Assembly: GCF_033547095.1 (NCBI RefSeq)
Contig: NZ_CP137852.1
Span: 3,403,501 to 3,467,500, forward strand
DNA: 64,000 nt
Direction of reading: 5' to 3'
From: Sediminicoccus rosea
GTDB taxonomy: Bacteria; Pseudomonadota; Alphaproteobacteria; Acetobacterales; Acetobacteraceae
The position numbers were made by a program, and so were the translations under genes. Below, piece after piece: positions 1 through 9,174 of the stretch. The stretch's first letter is position 1; every line of letters begins with the position of its first letter. The notes under the pieces are model-generated. The model ran no database searches and had not been told where the DNA came from. It saw only the letters and a list, made by a program, of their open reading frames with translations.

Positions 1-2
1 CG

Positions 3-443
3 GCCAGCAGCGATCCGGCGCGCAAGACGGCGGCGATGGTGGCGCCGGTGCCGGCACCGCCTTCGCCTTCGCCTTCGCCACCCCCGACCCCGCCTCGGCC
101 AGCCTTCGTCGCGCCACCCCTGCCAGAGCCGCTGCCAACCCCCTCCGCCGGCGGCAGCAGCTTCCACAATGCGCGCACCGCCAACGAGATGCTCAAGGCG
201 CAGGAGCGTAAGCTCCGGCTCGATGAGCGTCGCGGCCAGCTGGTCGAAAAGGCTCGCGCGCTCATGCTCGTGCACCGGCTGGCCAAGGAGGAGCGCGATG
301 CCATCCTCGCCTGGCCGGCCCGGATCGCCGCTGAACTGGCGGCGGAACTCGGCGTCGATGCCCACCGGCTGCAGACACTGATGGATGCCAGGCTCCGGCA
401 ATACCTGGCCGAGCGCAACGACGTCCGCGTGGCGGTCGCATGA
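3..443 (+). CDS. Phage terminase small subunit-like (5' end outside window)
   Basis: The frame is open from the first bases of the window, so the true start lies upstream; an internal ATG at 36 is the first visible one. After a Pro-rich linker the C-terminal 100 residues are charged and helical (NEMLKAQERKLRLDERRGQL, then an Arg/Ala-rich helix). This is the pattern of Nu1-type small terminase subunits, which recognise phage DNA and load the large subunit. The stop overlaps the large terminase start (ATGATGA). The family call rests on this pattern and on position. Confidence 0.6.
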   Translation, partial: ASSDPARKTAAMVAPVPAPPSPSPSPPPTPPRPAFVAPPLPEPLPTPSAGGSSFHNARTANEMLKAQERKLRLDERRGQLVEKARALMLVHRLAKEERDAILAWPARIAAELAAELGVDAHRLQTLMDARLRQYLAERNDVRVAVA

Positions 444-2413
444 TGACCGGCGAACAGATCATCGGCGAGCTCGGCAACTTCGACGGTGCCGCCGAGATCC
501 TGCAGGCGTGGCGCGATGGTATGGCGCCCGAGCCTGCACTGCTGGTCTCGGACTGGGCCGACAAGCACCGCATGCTCGGCTCCCGCGGCAGCGCCGAACC
601 GGGACCATGGCGCACCAACCGCACGCCCTATCTGCGCGACGTCATGGACGCGCTTTCGCCGGCACATCCGGCACGACGCGTGGTCTTCATGAAAGGGGCG
701 CAGGTCGGCGGCACGGAATGCGGCAATAACTGGATCGGCTACGTCATCCACCACGCGCCGGGCCCCATGCTCGCGGTGCAGCCGACCACCGAACTGGCCA
801 AGCGCTTCTCCGATCAGCGCATTGACCCGCTGGTGGAGGAGACGCCGGCCATCCGGCAGCGCGTCGCGCCAGCGCGCTCCAGGGATAGCGGCAATCGCCA
901 GCTATCGAAGGAGTTCCCCGGTGGCCAGTTGGTGATGACCGGCGCCAACAGCGCGGTGGGCCTGCGCTCCATGTCGGCGCGCTTCCTATTCCTGGACGAG
1001 GTCGACGCCTACCCCGGCGACGTCGAGGGCGAGGGCGATCCCGTCGCCCTGGCCGAGGCACGGGCGCGGACCTTCGGCTGGCGCCGCAAGACGCTGCTGG
1101 TCTCGACGCCCACCATCTCGGGCCTGTCGCGCATCGAGCGCGAGTATCTGGCCAGCGACCAGCGGCGGTTCTTTCTCCCCTGCCCGCACTGCGCCGCGAT
1201 GCAATGGCTGCGCTTCGAGCGGCTGGTCTGGGACAAGGGTGAGCCCGACACCGCCCGCTATCTCTGTGAAGCCTGCGACGGCGCCATCGGCGAGCAGCAT
1301 AAGACGGTGATGCTGGCCGGCGGCGAGTGGCGCCCCACCGCCATCCCGCAGGATCCGCATGCGATCGGCTTCCACATCTCGGCGCTCTACTCCCCGGTCG
1401 GCTGGTTCTCCTGGTCGCAGGCGGTGCGGGATTGGGAGGCGGCGCAGGGCGACGACCGCGCCATCAAGACATTCCGGAACACAGTCCTCGGCGAAACCTG
1501 GCAGGAGAGCGGCGAGGCGCCGGATTGGCAGCGGCTCTATGACCGGCGGGAGGAATGGGACCCCGGCACGGTGGCAGCCGAGGGGCTGCTGCTGACGGCC
1601 GGCGTCGACGTGCAGCGCGATCGCCTCGAGGCCAGCATCTGGGCCTGGGCGCAGGATCGCCAGTCCTGGCTGATCGAGCACCGCATCCTGGTGGGCAATC
1701 CCTTTGAGGCCGCGGTTTGGGACGAGCTGCGCGGCCTGCTTGGCGAAACCTGGCGCCATGCGTCCGGCCATCGGCTCGGCCTCGCCATGACGGCGATCGA
1801 CAGCGGCGACGGCATGACCACCGCCGAGGTGTACAGCTTCGTGCGCCGCGCCGGCGCCGGCCGGGCCATTGCCGTGAAAGGCCAGGACGGGCTGCGGGCC
1901 GCGATCGGCCAGCCTTCGGCCACCGAGGTGCGGCGGAACGGGCGCAAGCTGGGTGGGCTGAAGGTCTGGCCGGTCGGCTCGTCCTTCTTAAAGGGCGAGA
2001 CCTATGGTTGGCTGAAGCTGGAACGGCCCACCGCGGAGAGCGGCGATCCGTTCCCGCCCGGCTTTGTCCACCTGCCGCTGCACGCGGCAGGGGAGGAATT
2101 CTGCCGGCAGCTCACCGCCGAGCAGTTCGTCGCCCGCGCCGGCCGCAACGGCTTTCGCCGGCTTGAATGGGTCAAGACCAGGGAACGCAACGAGGCGCTG
2201 GACTGCCGGGTCTACGCCCGTGCCGCGGCGGCCGCGCTTGGCATGGATGGCTGGGGTGACGGCCGCTGGGCACGGATGGCCGATGCGCTGTCGCTGCCAG
2301 CAGGCGAGATTCCCACCGGAGGGAATGTCGCTCATCCATCGCCGCCACAGGTCGCGACTGACACCCAACGCCCGCGTGGCTGGCTCGCGCCGCGTAGCGG
2401 CTGGCTTCGCTGA
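440..2413 (+). CDS. Phage terminase large subunit (GpA family)
   Basis: This is the ATPase and nuclease that packages phage DNA into proheads. A Walker A-like GAQVGGTE lies at residues 86-93 and a Walker B segment FLFLDE at 182-187. A CPHC...CEAC zinc-binding pair follows near residue 255, as is usual in lambda gpA-type proteins, and the C-terminal half carries the nuclease domain. Its 657 residues match the family. It overlaps the small subunit upstream and is followed at once by the gpW-like and portal genes, the standard head-gene order. Confidence 0.93.
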   Translation: MMTGEQIIGELGNFDGAAEILQAWRDGMAPEPALLVSDWADKHRMLGSRGSAEPGPWRTNRTPYLRDVMDALSPAHPARRVVFMKGAQVGGTECGNNWIGYVIHHAPGPMLAVQPTTELAKRFSDQRIDPLVEETPAIRQRVAPARSRDSGNRQLSKEFPGGQLVMTGANSAVGLRSMSARFLFLDEVDAYPGDVEGEGDPVALAEARARTFGWRRKTLLVSTPTISGLSRIEREYLASDQRRFFLPCPHCAAMQWLRFERLVWDKGEPDTARYLCEACDGAIGEQHKTVMLAGGEWRPTAIPQDPHAIGFHISALYSPVGWFSWSQAVRDWEAAQGDDRAIKTFRNTVLGETWQESGEAPDWQRLYDRREEWDPGTVAAEGLLLTAGVDVQRDRLEASIWAWAQDRQSWLIEHRILVGNPFEAAVWDELRGLLGETWRHASGHRLGLAMTAIDSGDGMTTAEVYSFVRRAGAGRAIAVKGQDGLRAAIGQPSATEVRRNGRKLGGLKVWPVGSSFLKGETYGWLKLERPTAESGDPFPPGFVHLPLHAAGEEFCRQLTAEQFVARAGRNGFRRLEWVKTRERNEALDCRVYARAAAAALGMDGWGDGRWARMADALSLPAGEIPTGGNVAHPSPPQVATDTQRPRGWLAPRSGWLR

Positions 2414-2425
2414 AGGAGGGACGTG

Positions 2426-2662
2426 ATGAACCCGACCGTCCTCGCCTGGGCGTTGGCGCAGCCCGCCGGCACGCGCGCCGCGGTCCTGGCGTCTGCCTTC
2501 ACCGGCGGCACCACGCGCGTGACCTTCGACGGCCGCACGGTGGAATACCGCTCGCCGGATGAGCTCGGCCGCGCGCTATCGGTGCTCCACGCCGCCGAGA
2601 ACACTGCGGCCCGCCGCCCCAGCGTGACCTTCGCCAGCTTCTCCCGCGAGGGAAGCAGGTGA
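2426..2662 (+). CDS. Phage head-tail connector, gpW-like
   Basis: A 78-residue protein with a small basic and hydrophobic core containing RVTFDGRTVEYRS, typical of lambda gpW-like head-completion proteins that sit at the portal. A strong AAGGAGGG ribosome site lies just upstream. GTG at 2423 is an alternative start. Its stop overlaps the start of the portal gene, so the two are translationally coupled. Confidence 0.7.
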   Translation: MNPTVLAWALAQPAGTRAAVLASAFTGGTTRVTFDGRTVEYRSPDELGRALSVLHAAENTAARRPSVTFASFSREGSR

Positions 2663-4167
2663 TGGGCCGCCTTCGCGATGCCTGGCACGCGCTGCGCGGC
2701 TATGCCGCGGCGCAGGACAGCCGCGCCTCGAGCTGGGCCGCGTCCGGCGGCAGTGCCACGGCCGAGGTTGGCGCCGCCGCGCCCACGGTGGCGCGGCGCG
2801 CCCGCGATGCTGTCCGCAACGACCCATACGCCGCCCGCATCGTCGATCTCTGGACCGGCAACGCGGTGGGCGCAGGCATCACTACCCGCTGGCCCGACAA
2901 GCCCCATGCCGAGGCTTGGCGCCGCTGGTCCGACAGCACTGCTTGCGACGCCGAGGGCCGGCTCGATCTCTATGGCCTGCAGGCGCTGGTCATGCGGGCG
3001 GTGGTGGAGAGCGGGGAATGCTTCGTCCGCCTCCTGCCGGCTGAGATCACGCCGGCGAACCCGATCGGCCTGCGCCTGCAGGTGCTGGAGAGCGACCACC
3101 TCGACGCGGCACGCCAGGGCGTCATCGAGGGCGTCCCCACGCTGCAGGGCATCGGCCTCGGCGAGGCCGGTGAGCCGGTTGGCTACTGGCTGCACCGCGT
3201 GCATCCCGGTGCCTCCTGGGTGCTGCCGGGCGGCGCCACCTGGTTGAGCAGCCAGCGCGTACCTGCCCGCGACGTGCTGCACATCTACCGCAAGCGCCGC
3301 CCCGGCCAGTTGCGCGACGTGTCCTGGCTGGCGCCGGTGCTGACGCGCCTGCGGGATCTCGGCGACTACGAGGCTGCGCTCCTTATGAAGGCCAAGATCG
3401 AGGCCTGCCTCGCCGCGGTGGTCTCGGAGGATGGCGACGATGCCATGACCGGCCCGGCATCCGGCCTGCTGCGCGACGCCCAGGGCCGCACGGTGGAGAG
3501 CTTCGAGCCGGGGATGATCCTGTATCGCCGCGGCATGGGATCCGTGGAGGTGGTGAACCCTTCGGGTGGCGGCAGCCATGCCGCCTTCGCGCGCCGGGCG
3601 CTCGAGGCGTCGGCGGTCGGCACCGGCCTCACCTATGACCAGGTGGCCGGCGACCTCACCCAGGCCAACTACTCGTCCCTCCGCGCCGGAAAGATCGAGT
3701 TCCGTCGCCTCTGCGAGCAGGTCCAGTACGGCATGCTGATCCCGATGCTGGTGCGGCCCATCGCCGACCGCTTCCATGCGCAGGGTGCACTGCTCGGGCT
3801 GTGGCGTGCGGAGGTGCCGGACGGCCTGTCCCACGTCCCGCCCGCCCACGAGATGATCGACCCGCTCAAGGACACCACGGCGCTGATCGCCCAGGTCCGC
3901 GCCGGCTTCGTGCCGCAGCCTGAGGCGGTCGGTGCCTTCGGCTACGACTTCCGCCAGGTGGTCGAGATGATCCGCGAGGCCAATGCCCTGCTCGACGAGG
4001 CCGGGCTCTCCCTCGACAGCGATCCTCGCCGCGTCGCCAAGTCCGGCGCGGCCCAGGACGCCGCCCAGCTGGCCGCCATCGAAATCGCCGCCACCGGTGC
4101 CGCCAGCCCGCGCGCTGATGCGCCGGCCGATGCGGGCGCCGCCCCCAATCCAGGAGCACCCTCATGA
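2662..4167 (+). CDS. Phage portal protein (lambda gpB family)
   Basis: The portal ring protein forms the DNA entry vertex of the capsid. The N-terminus has the family's ARDAVRNDPYAARIVDLWTG region, followed by the gpB-type core with VVESGECFVRLLP and the late YSSLRAGKIEFRR segment that is conserved in lambda-type portals. The length of about 500 residues fits. GTG at 2659 is an equally possible start. The C-terminal tail is Ala/Pro-rich and overlaps the next gene by four bases. Confidence 0.92.
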   Translation: MGRLRDAWHALRGYAAAQDSRASSWAASGGSATAEVGAAAPTVARRARDAVRNDPYAARIVDLWTGNAVGAGITTRWPDKPHAEAWRRWSDSTACDAEGRLDLYGLQALVMRAVVESGECFVRLLPAEITPANPIGLRLQVLESDHLDAARQGVIEGVPTLQGIGLGEAGEPVGYWLHRVHPGASWVLPGGATWLSSQRVPARDVLHIYRKRRPGQLRDVSWLAPVLTRLRDLGDYEAALLMKAKIEACLAAVVSEDGDDAMTGPASGLLRDAQGRTVESFEPGMILYRRGMGSVEVVNPSGGGSHAAFARRALEASAVGTGLTYDQVAGDLTQANYSSLRAGKIEFRRLCEQVQYGMLIPMLVRPIADRFHAQGALLGLWRAEVPDGLSHVPPAHEMIDPLKDTTALIAQVRAGFVPQPEAVGAFGYDFRQVVEMIREANALLDEAGLSLDSDPRRVAKSGAAQDAAQLAAIEIAATGAASPRADAPADAGAAPNPGAPS

Positions 4168-5651
4168 TCCCAGGCGGCTATGACTGGGCCGACGACATGC
4201 TCAAAGTCAAAAGCATGCGCCGGCGCTTCCGCGACAACTTTGGCGGCGACGTCCTCAACCCGACCCGCTGGGAGGTGCTGTCCACCGGCAGTGGCATGAC
4301 CCTCACGGTGGCGAACGGCACCGCACAGATCTCCACCGGCACCACGCTGGATGACGAGCTGATCCTGCTCAGCCGCCAGAGCTTCATGCTGCCGCTGCGC
4401 GCGATGGTCGCGCTGAACCTCAGCCAGCGCATCGCCGGCCAGACCGCCTGGCTGGAACTCGTCAGCGTCACGCCCGAGACGAGCGTGCCCGACGAGCGCA
4501 ACATCGTCGCTTGGCGCCTGGATGGCGTCAGCGCCACCCTTGCCAATTACGAGGTGGGCAGCGACGGGGCCCCTCGGCTTGGCACTGCCTCGGGCGTCAC
4601 CATCCCCACCACGGCCCCGGCCGGCTGGTCGGTGCTGGAGCTCGAGCCCAACAGCGATGAATGCTACTTCCACGGCCGCGCGCTCGATGGCACCGGCCTG
4701 CGGGCCAATTCCTACGCTCGCCAGCAGCAGCTGCCCGACCCCTCGGCACTGTATCGCTTTCGCGTGCGGGTGCGGAACCGGCAGGTCTTCCACGGCATCT
4801 CCGCGGTGGCCAACAACGGCAGCAGCGCGGTGCGCATCACCCGAGCCGCGCATGGCTACGCGACCTCAGATTCCGTGACGGTGGCCAACGTCGCCGGCGT
4901 GCCGGGGGCGAACGGCACCTTCACCATCACGGTGATCGACGCGAACAACTTTGATCTGGTCGGCTCCAGCTTCACCGGCGCCTACGTCAACACCGGCTGG
5001 GCGACGATCAGCCGCAACCTGGCGCCGGCCTCCAACACCGATCTCCGGCTGCAATTCGTCTCGATCTCCGACTATGCCGAGCTCACCACCGCGATCACCG
5101 CAGGCCGCGCCAATGCCGTCGCCGGCCAGGGGATCGGCGTGAACGTGCTGACCGCCGCGGCCCCCGCGCTCAGCGTCGTCGGCGGCCAGGCGCGCAACAC
5201 GGCCGGCGCCGTGCCGGTGCTGGCGGCAACCGGCTACTCCGCCAACCCGGTGGCGGTGACCACGGCGCGCGGTGTCGACCTGCTGGCCACGCTGATCGGC
5301 GCGATCGTCACCAAGCCCTATGCCATTCCGGAGGCAGACTGGACCTATGCGGGGCCGGTGGCCGGCATCGCGACCGGCAGCGACACCGCCGTGCAGGCCG
5401 CAGGTGGCGCCGGCATTCGCCGCTACGTGACGGGGATGCAGGTGCAGAACGCCAGCGCCACGGCCACGGAGTTCCAGATCCGCGACGGCACCACGCCGGT
5501 CTGGCGCGCGCTGCTGCCGGCCAATCTCAGCCCCACCAACATCGACTTTCCGACCCCACTGCGCACCACGGCCAATGCCGCGCTGAACATCCAGGCGGTT
5601 ACCGCCGGCGCGGTGGTGATCGCCAACCTCCAGGGCTTCACGGCGCCCTAA
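4164..5651 (+). CDS. Phage structural protein of unknown role, between portal and protease
   Basis: This 495-residue protein has no catalytic motif that I recognise. The N-terminal half looks beta-rich and lectin-like. Around residues 210-285 there is a segment (ITRAAHGYATSDSVTVANVA, then GTFTITVIDANNF) that recurs in many phage structural proteins and looks like an Ig-like beta domain. The C-terminal 110 residues resemble a small virion-surface domain. The start is coupled to the portal stop (ATGA) with a GGAGCACC site upstream. Most lambda-like phages have the protease directly after the portal, so this is an insertion. A head-decoration or fibre role is a guess. Confidence 0.55.
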   Translation: MIPGGYDWADDMLKVKSMRRRFRDNFGGDVLNPTRWEVLSTGSGMTLTVANGTAQISTGTTLDDELILLSRQSFMLPLRAMVALNLSQRIAGQTAWLELVSVTPETSVPDERNIVAWRLDGVSATLANYEVGSDGAPRLGTASGVTIPTTAPAGWSVLELEPNSDECYFHGRALDGTGLRANSYARQQQLPDPSALYRFRVRVRNRQVFHGISAVANNGSSAVRITRAAHGYATSDSVTVANVAGVPGANGTFTITVIDANNFDLVGSSFTGAYVNTGWATISRNLAPASNTDLRLQFVSISDYAELTTAITAGRANAVAGQGIGVNVLTAAAPALSVVGGQARNTAGAVPVLAATGYSANPVAVTTARGVDLLATLIGAIVTKPYAIPEADWTYAGPVAGIATGSDTAVQAAGGAGIRRYVTGMQVQNASATATEFQIRDGTTPVWRALLPANLSPTNIDFPTPLRTTANAALNIQAVTAGAVVIANLQGFTAP

Positions 5652-5667
5652 GCCCAGGACCTTTCGC

Positions 5668-7770
5668 ATGACAGAGCCGATCGAACCGGGCGGGGAGACC
5701 CCCGCGCCGGATCCCGACGCTACGCCCGATCGAGTTCCCATCGCTGGGCAGTCGATCGTGGCCTGCCGCGCGCTGGCCGCGCCGGTCACCGTCAATCGCG
5801 CGGCCCGCACCGTCGAGGTGGTGTGGAGCACCGGCGCCCGGGCCCGCAACTTCGTCCCGCCGCTCGGTCCCATCATCGAGGAGCTCGACATGCGCCCGGA
5901 GGCGGTACGCATGGACGCGCTGCGCTCGGGCCGCGCGCCTGTGCTGGACACCCATCGCCGCGCCGGCACACGTGATGTTCTGGGCCGTGTCACCGCCGCC
6001 CGCCTTGAGGCTGGCCGCGGCTACGCCACGCTGCAGTTCAGCGGCGCCGATGACGTCGAGCCAGTCTGGCAGCGTGTCGCCGATGGCACGCTGCAGTCTG
6101 TGAGCGTTGGCTATCGCGTGCACCGCTACGACCCGCGGCCCGACGCTGCCACCGGCCAGACCATCCACCGCGCCGTGGATTGGGAGCCCTACGAGATCTC
6201 GATCGTGCCCGTCCCGGTGGACGGCCTGGCCGTGATCCGTGGCGAGGAGCCGCAGGGCACTCCCGCCACTGCCATCGAACCCGCCCTGACAGAGGAACCC
6301 ACCATGACCGAGACGACGCCGGCTTCGCCGGATCCCGCGCCGGCGCCGCCTGCGCCGCCCATCGCACCCACGCCCCAGGAGAACCCCGTGACCACCACCG
6401 CCCCGCCCGAGCCGACCCGCGCAGCCCCGCCCGCGCCCGACCTCGACGCCATCCGCGCCGAGGCGGACCGCGCCGCCGTCGAGCGCATCGCCGCCTATGA
6501 GCCGGTGCTGGCCGGCGCCCGCGGCCTGGTGACCCCCGACATGCTCGACGCCATGCGCGAAGCCGCCATTCGCGACCGCATCTCCCCCGAGGTGCTGCGC
6601 GGCCGCCTGTGGGACGCCTTCGCCAGCCAGGGCCCGCGCCCCTCTCTGCCGGCGCGCCCCGAGACCGGCCCCGGCCAGGACGACCCGGCCAGCCTGCTCG
6701 ACGCCATGGCCGAGGCGCTCGCCGCCCGCTCCATGCCCGGCTACCAGGCGCCCAGCACGGGCCCCGGCGCCGGCCGCCACGTCGAATTCATGGGCTGGCG
6801 CCCCTCCGACATGATGGGCGAACTGCTCCGCGCCCGCGGCGAGCGCAACATCCCCCGCAACCCGACCATCCTGGCCGAGCGCGCCTTCCACACCACCAGC
6901 GACTTCCCCGCGCTGCTCTCGGCCGCGGCCAACAAGATGCTGCTCGCGGCCTATGCCCCGGCGCAGCCGACCTATCGCACGCTGTTCCTCCGCCGCGATT
7001 TTCGGGACTTCAAGCCGCACCGCCACCTGCGCGTGGGGGATTTCCCCAACCTCGTGGCGCTGTCGGAGAACGGCGAGATCCAGGCCGGCACTATGTCCGA
7101 GAGCCAGGAGCTTGTGTTCCTGCAGACCTTCGCGCGGCGCATCCGCGTCACGCGGCAGATGCTGGTCAACGACGACCTCGGCGCCTTCACCGACTTCGCC
7201 AGCATGATCGGCCGGCGCGTCGCCGATTTCGAGAACGCCACGGCCTATGCGCTGGTGAACAGCGCCACCGGTGACGGCCCGACCCTGGTCACCGGCGCGG
7301 CCCCGGTCTTTGCCACCGGTGCCGCCCGGCTGAACAAGGCCAGTGCCGGCACGCTGCTCGACCTGGGCAATCTCGCGCTCGGCCGTGCGGCGGTGATGCG
7401 CCAGCGGACGCTGGACGGCCTGCCCATCGCGGTGGGCTCGCAGATGCGGCTGCTGGTCGGGCCGAACCAGGAGCTTGCCGCGCGGCAGCTCACGGTGTCG
7501 GTGCAGGCGACGCAGACCAGCAACGCCAACGTCTATGCGGGCTTCGTGCAGCCGCTGGTCGAGCCACTGATCCCCGCCAACCGCTGGTACCTGTTCTCCG
7601 ATCCCTTCGCGGCGCCGGTCTACGTCTACGGCTACCTCAACGGAGCCGAGGGGCCGCAGGTCACCACGGGCAATGTCCAGGGCGTGGATGGCGTCGAGGT
7701 CTCGGTGATCTTCGACTTCGGCGTCGGCGCCATCGACTGGCGCGGCGCCTGGTTCAACCCGGGCACCTGA
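5668..7770 (+). CDS. Prohead protease / major capsid protein fusion
   Basis: The first 200 residues form an HK97-type prohead protease domain, with VLDTHRRAGTRDVLGRV and SVSVGYRV near residues 90-150. A Pro/Ala-rich linker of about 60 residues follows. A helical segment of about 100 residues then resembles a scaffolding delta domain, and from roughly residue 350 there is an HK97-fold major capsid domain. Such fused protease-capsid proteins are known in alphaproteobacterial prophages; the capsid part would be released by self-cleavage. No separate capsid gene exists in the window, which supports the fusion. A hairpin follows the stop. Confidence 0.88.
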   Translation: MTEPIEPGGETPAPDPDATPDRVPIAGQSIVACRALAAPVTVNRAARTVEVVWSTGARARNFVPPLGPIIEELDMRPEAVRMDALRSGRAPVLDTHRRAGTRDVLGRVTAARLEAGRGYATLQFSGADDVEPVWQRVADGTLQSVSVGYRVHRYDPRPDAATGQTIHRAVDWEPYEISIVPVPVDGLAVIRGEEPQGTPATAIEPALTEEPTMTETTPASPDPAPAPPAPPIAPTPQENPVTTTAPPEPTRAAPPAPDLDAIRAEADRAAVERIAAYEPVLAGARGLVTPDMLDAMREAAIRDRISPEVLRGRLWDAFASQGPRPSLPARPETGPGQDDPASLLDAMAEALAARSMPGYQAPSTGPGAGRHVEFMGWRPSDMMGELLRARGERNIPRNPTILAERAFHTTSDFPALLSAAANKMLLAAYAPAQPTYRTLFLRRDFRDFKPHRHLRVGDFPNLVALSENGEIQAGTMSESQELVFLQTFARRIRVTRQMLVNDDLGAFTDFASMIGRRVADFENATAYALVNSATGDGPTLVTGAAPVFATGAARLNKASAGTLLDLGNLALGRAAVMRQRTLDGLPIAVGSQMRLLVGPNQELAARQLTVSVQATQTSNANVYAGFVQPLVEPLIPANRWYLFSDPFAAPVYVYGYLNGAEGPQVTTGNVQGVDGVEVSVIFDFGVGAIDWRGAWFNPGT

Positions 7771-7810
7771 TCCCCGCCTTCACCCGTCAGCCCAACCATC
7801 ATCAATCCAT

Positions 7811-7840
7811 GCAGAGGGCGTCCTTCGGGACGCCTTCTGC
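7811..7840 (+). terminator. 13-bp hairpin with UUCG loop after the capsid gene
   Basis: The arms GCAGAGGGCGTCC (7811-7823) and GGACGCCTTCTGC (7828-7840) pair over 13 bp with one G-U wobble, closed by a TTCG tetraloop. Only a short GTTT follows, so this may be a weak or partial terminator, or an mRNA-stabilising structure that sets capsid expression above that of downstream genes. Confidence 0.6.
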
Positions 7841-7861
7841 GTTTCTGGAGACCTCATCCCC

Positions 7862-8209
7862 ATGCGCAACTACGTCCAGCCGGGCAACAGCCTGGCCATC
7901 GCCGTTCCCTATGCCGGCGGCATCCTCTCCGGCCAGGGCGTCCTGGTCGGCGCGCTCTTCGGCGTCGCCGCGGTCGATGGCGCGCAGAACGCCATCATCG
8001 AGGCTGCCACCCAGGGCGTGTTCGACATCACGAAGGAACCGGCGCTCGCCATCACCGCCGGCGCCCGCGTCTTCTGGGACAACACCAACCGGCGCATCAC
8101 CACCACTGCGGCGGGCAACTTCCAGGTCGGCATCGCCAGCCTGGCGGCGCTCGCCGCCGACACCACCGTCCGGGTGTGGCTCAACCGCGTGCCGGCGCTC
8201 GGCACGTGA
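7862..8209 (+). CDS. DUF2190 family capsid cement-like protein
   Basis: A 115-residue beta-rich protein beginning MRNYVQPGNSLAIAVPY, with the VGIASLAALAADTTVRVWLN end typical of DUF2190 proteins. These decorate or cement HK97-fold capsids. It lies directly after the capsid gene, where the family is usually found. Its stop overlaps the GTG start of the muramidase gene. Confidence 0.8.
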   Translation: MRNYVQPGNSLAIAVPYAGGILSGQGVLVGALFGVAAVDGAQNAIIEAATQGVFDITKEPALAITAGARVFWDNTNRRITTTAAGNFQVGIASLAALAADTTVRVWLNRVPALGT

Positions 8210-8859
8210 GCCCGGTCCGCAAGGCGATGGATCCCAAGGCCACGCGGGGCTATCGCAACCGCAATCCGGGCAACATCGAGCACGTCCCAGCCAACAAATG
8301 GCAGGGGCTGGCGGATCCGCCCTCCGACGGGCGCTTCTGCCGCTTCACCAGCCATGAACTCGGCATCCGTGCGCTCGCCGCGCTGCTGGTCACCTATCAG
8401 GACCGGCACAAGCTGCGGACGCCTCGCGCGATCATCGAGCGCTGGGCGCCCAAGGTGGAGAACGACACCGCGGCGTATGTCGCGGTGGTGGCGCGGCGCA
8501 TCGGCGTCGGGCCGGACGAGGCGATCGACCTGCATCGGCACGATCACCTGCGCCCGCTGGTCGAGGCCATCATCCACCACGAATGCGCCGGGCTGTCCTA
8601 TCCGACCGCGGTGATCGATCGGGCCCTGACCCTGGCCGGGGTCCCGCCTGCGCCGCCGGTAACGCTGCGCGAGGTGGCCGCCATCACCGGCACCGGGCGT
8701 GGTGCTGTGCTGGTGGGCGCGGCGGGTATCGCCACCGCCGTGGCGCAGGCGGCGCCGGCCATCCAGGCGCTCGGCACGCTGGCGCCCGCCGTCGCCATCG
8801 CGGTCATCGTCGCCGCCGTGATGGGCGTCCTCGCCTGGCGCCTGCGGCGGCCGGCATGA
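8206..8859 (+). CDS. P5-like muramidase with C-terminal membrane segments
   Basis: The N-terminus contains RGYRNRNPGNIE, the signature of the structural protein P5/lysozyme-like family, which cuts peptidoglycan during entry or release. The catalytic domain spans about residues 10-145. The last 60 residues hold two hydrophobic helices ending in a short basic tail. An enzyme with C-terminal anchors could act from the membrane. The GTG at 8206 overlaps the preceding stop (GTGA); ATG at 8227 is an alternative start. The next gene again overlaps by four bases. Confidence 0.7.
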   Translation: MSPVRKAMDPKATRGYRNRNPGNIEHVPANKWQGLADPPSDGRFCRFTSHELGIRALAALLVTYQDRHKLRTPRAIIERWAPKVENDTAAYVAVVARRIGVGPDEAIDLHRHDHLRPLVEAIIHHECAGLSYPTAVIDRALTLAGVPPAPPVTLREVAAITGTGRGAVLVGAAGIATAVAQAAPAIQALGTLAPAVAIAVIVAAVMGVLAWRLRRPA

Positions 8860-9164
8860 GCGCCTTTGCCGCGGCCATGGACGCCCTGGCCGCGGATCCG
8901 AACATCGGTGCGGATGCGAGCTATCGCGCGGGCGGGACCGGGGCGCCGGTCCTGCTCCGCGTGGTCCGCTCGGCGCCGGATCGGCTCGGCGACGCCTTCG
9001 GCACCAGCGTGATCCAGGCGACCGACGTGCTGACCGTCGCCATCGCCGTGCTGCCCGCTGTGGATGCGGACGACACCTTCACGCTCGGCGCCGACACCCT
9101 GACCGTCCAGCACGCCGAGCGCGACGCCGCCGGCATCGCCTGGCGCGTCTTCTGCCGCCGATAG
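8856..9164 (+). CDS. Phage head-tail joining/attachment protein
   Basis: A 102-residue protein with the pattern DPNIGADASYR, then LRVVRSAPDRLGD and an AIAVLPAVDADDTFTLG barrel. This is common in head-tail attachment proteins (gpFII-like stoppers) of alphaproteobacterial prophages. The ATGA overlap with the muramidase gene fixes the start. The position between head and tail genes agrees. Confidence 0.65.
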   Translation: MSAFAAAMDALAADPNIGADASYRAGGTGAPVLLRVVRSAPDRLGDAFGTSVIQATDVLTVAIAVLPAVDADDTFTLGADTLTVQHAERDAAGIAWRVFCRR

Positions 9165-9174
9165 GAGCACCGCC

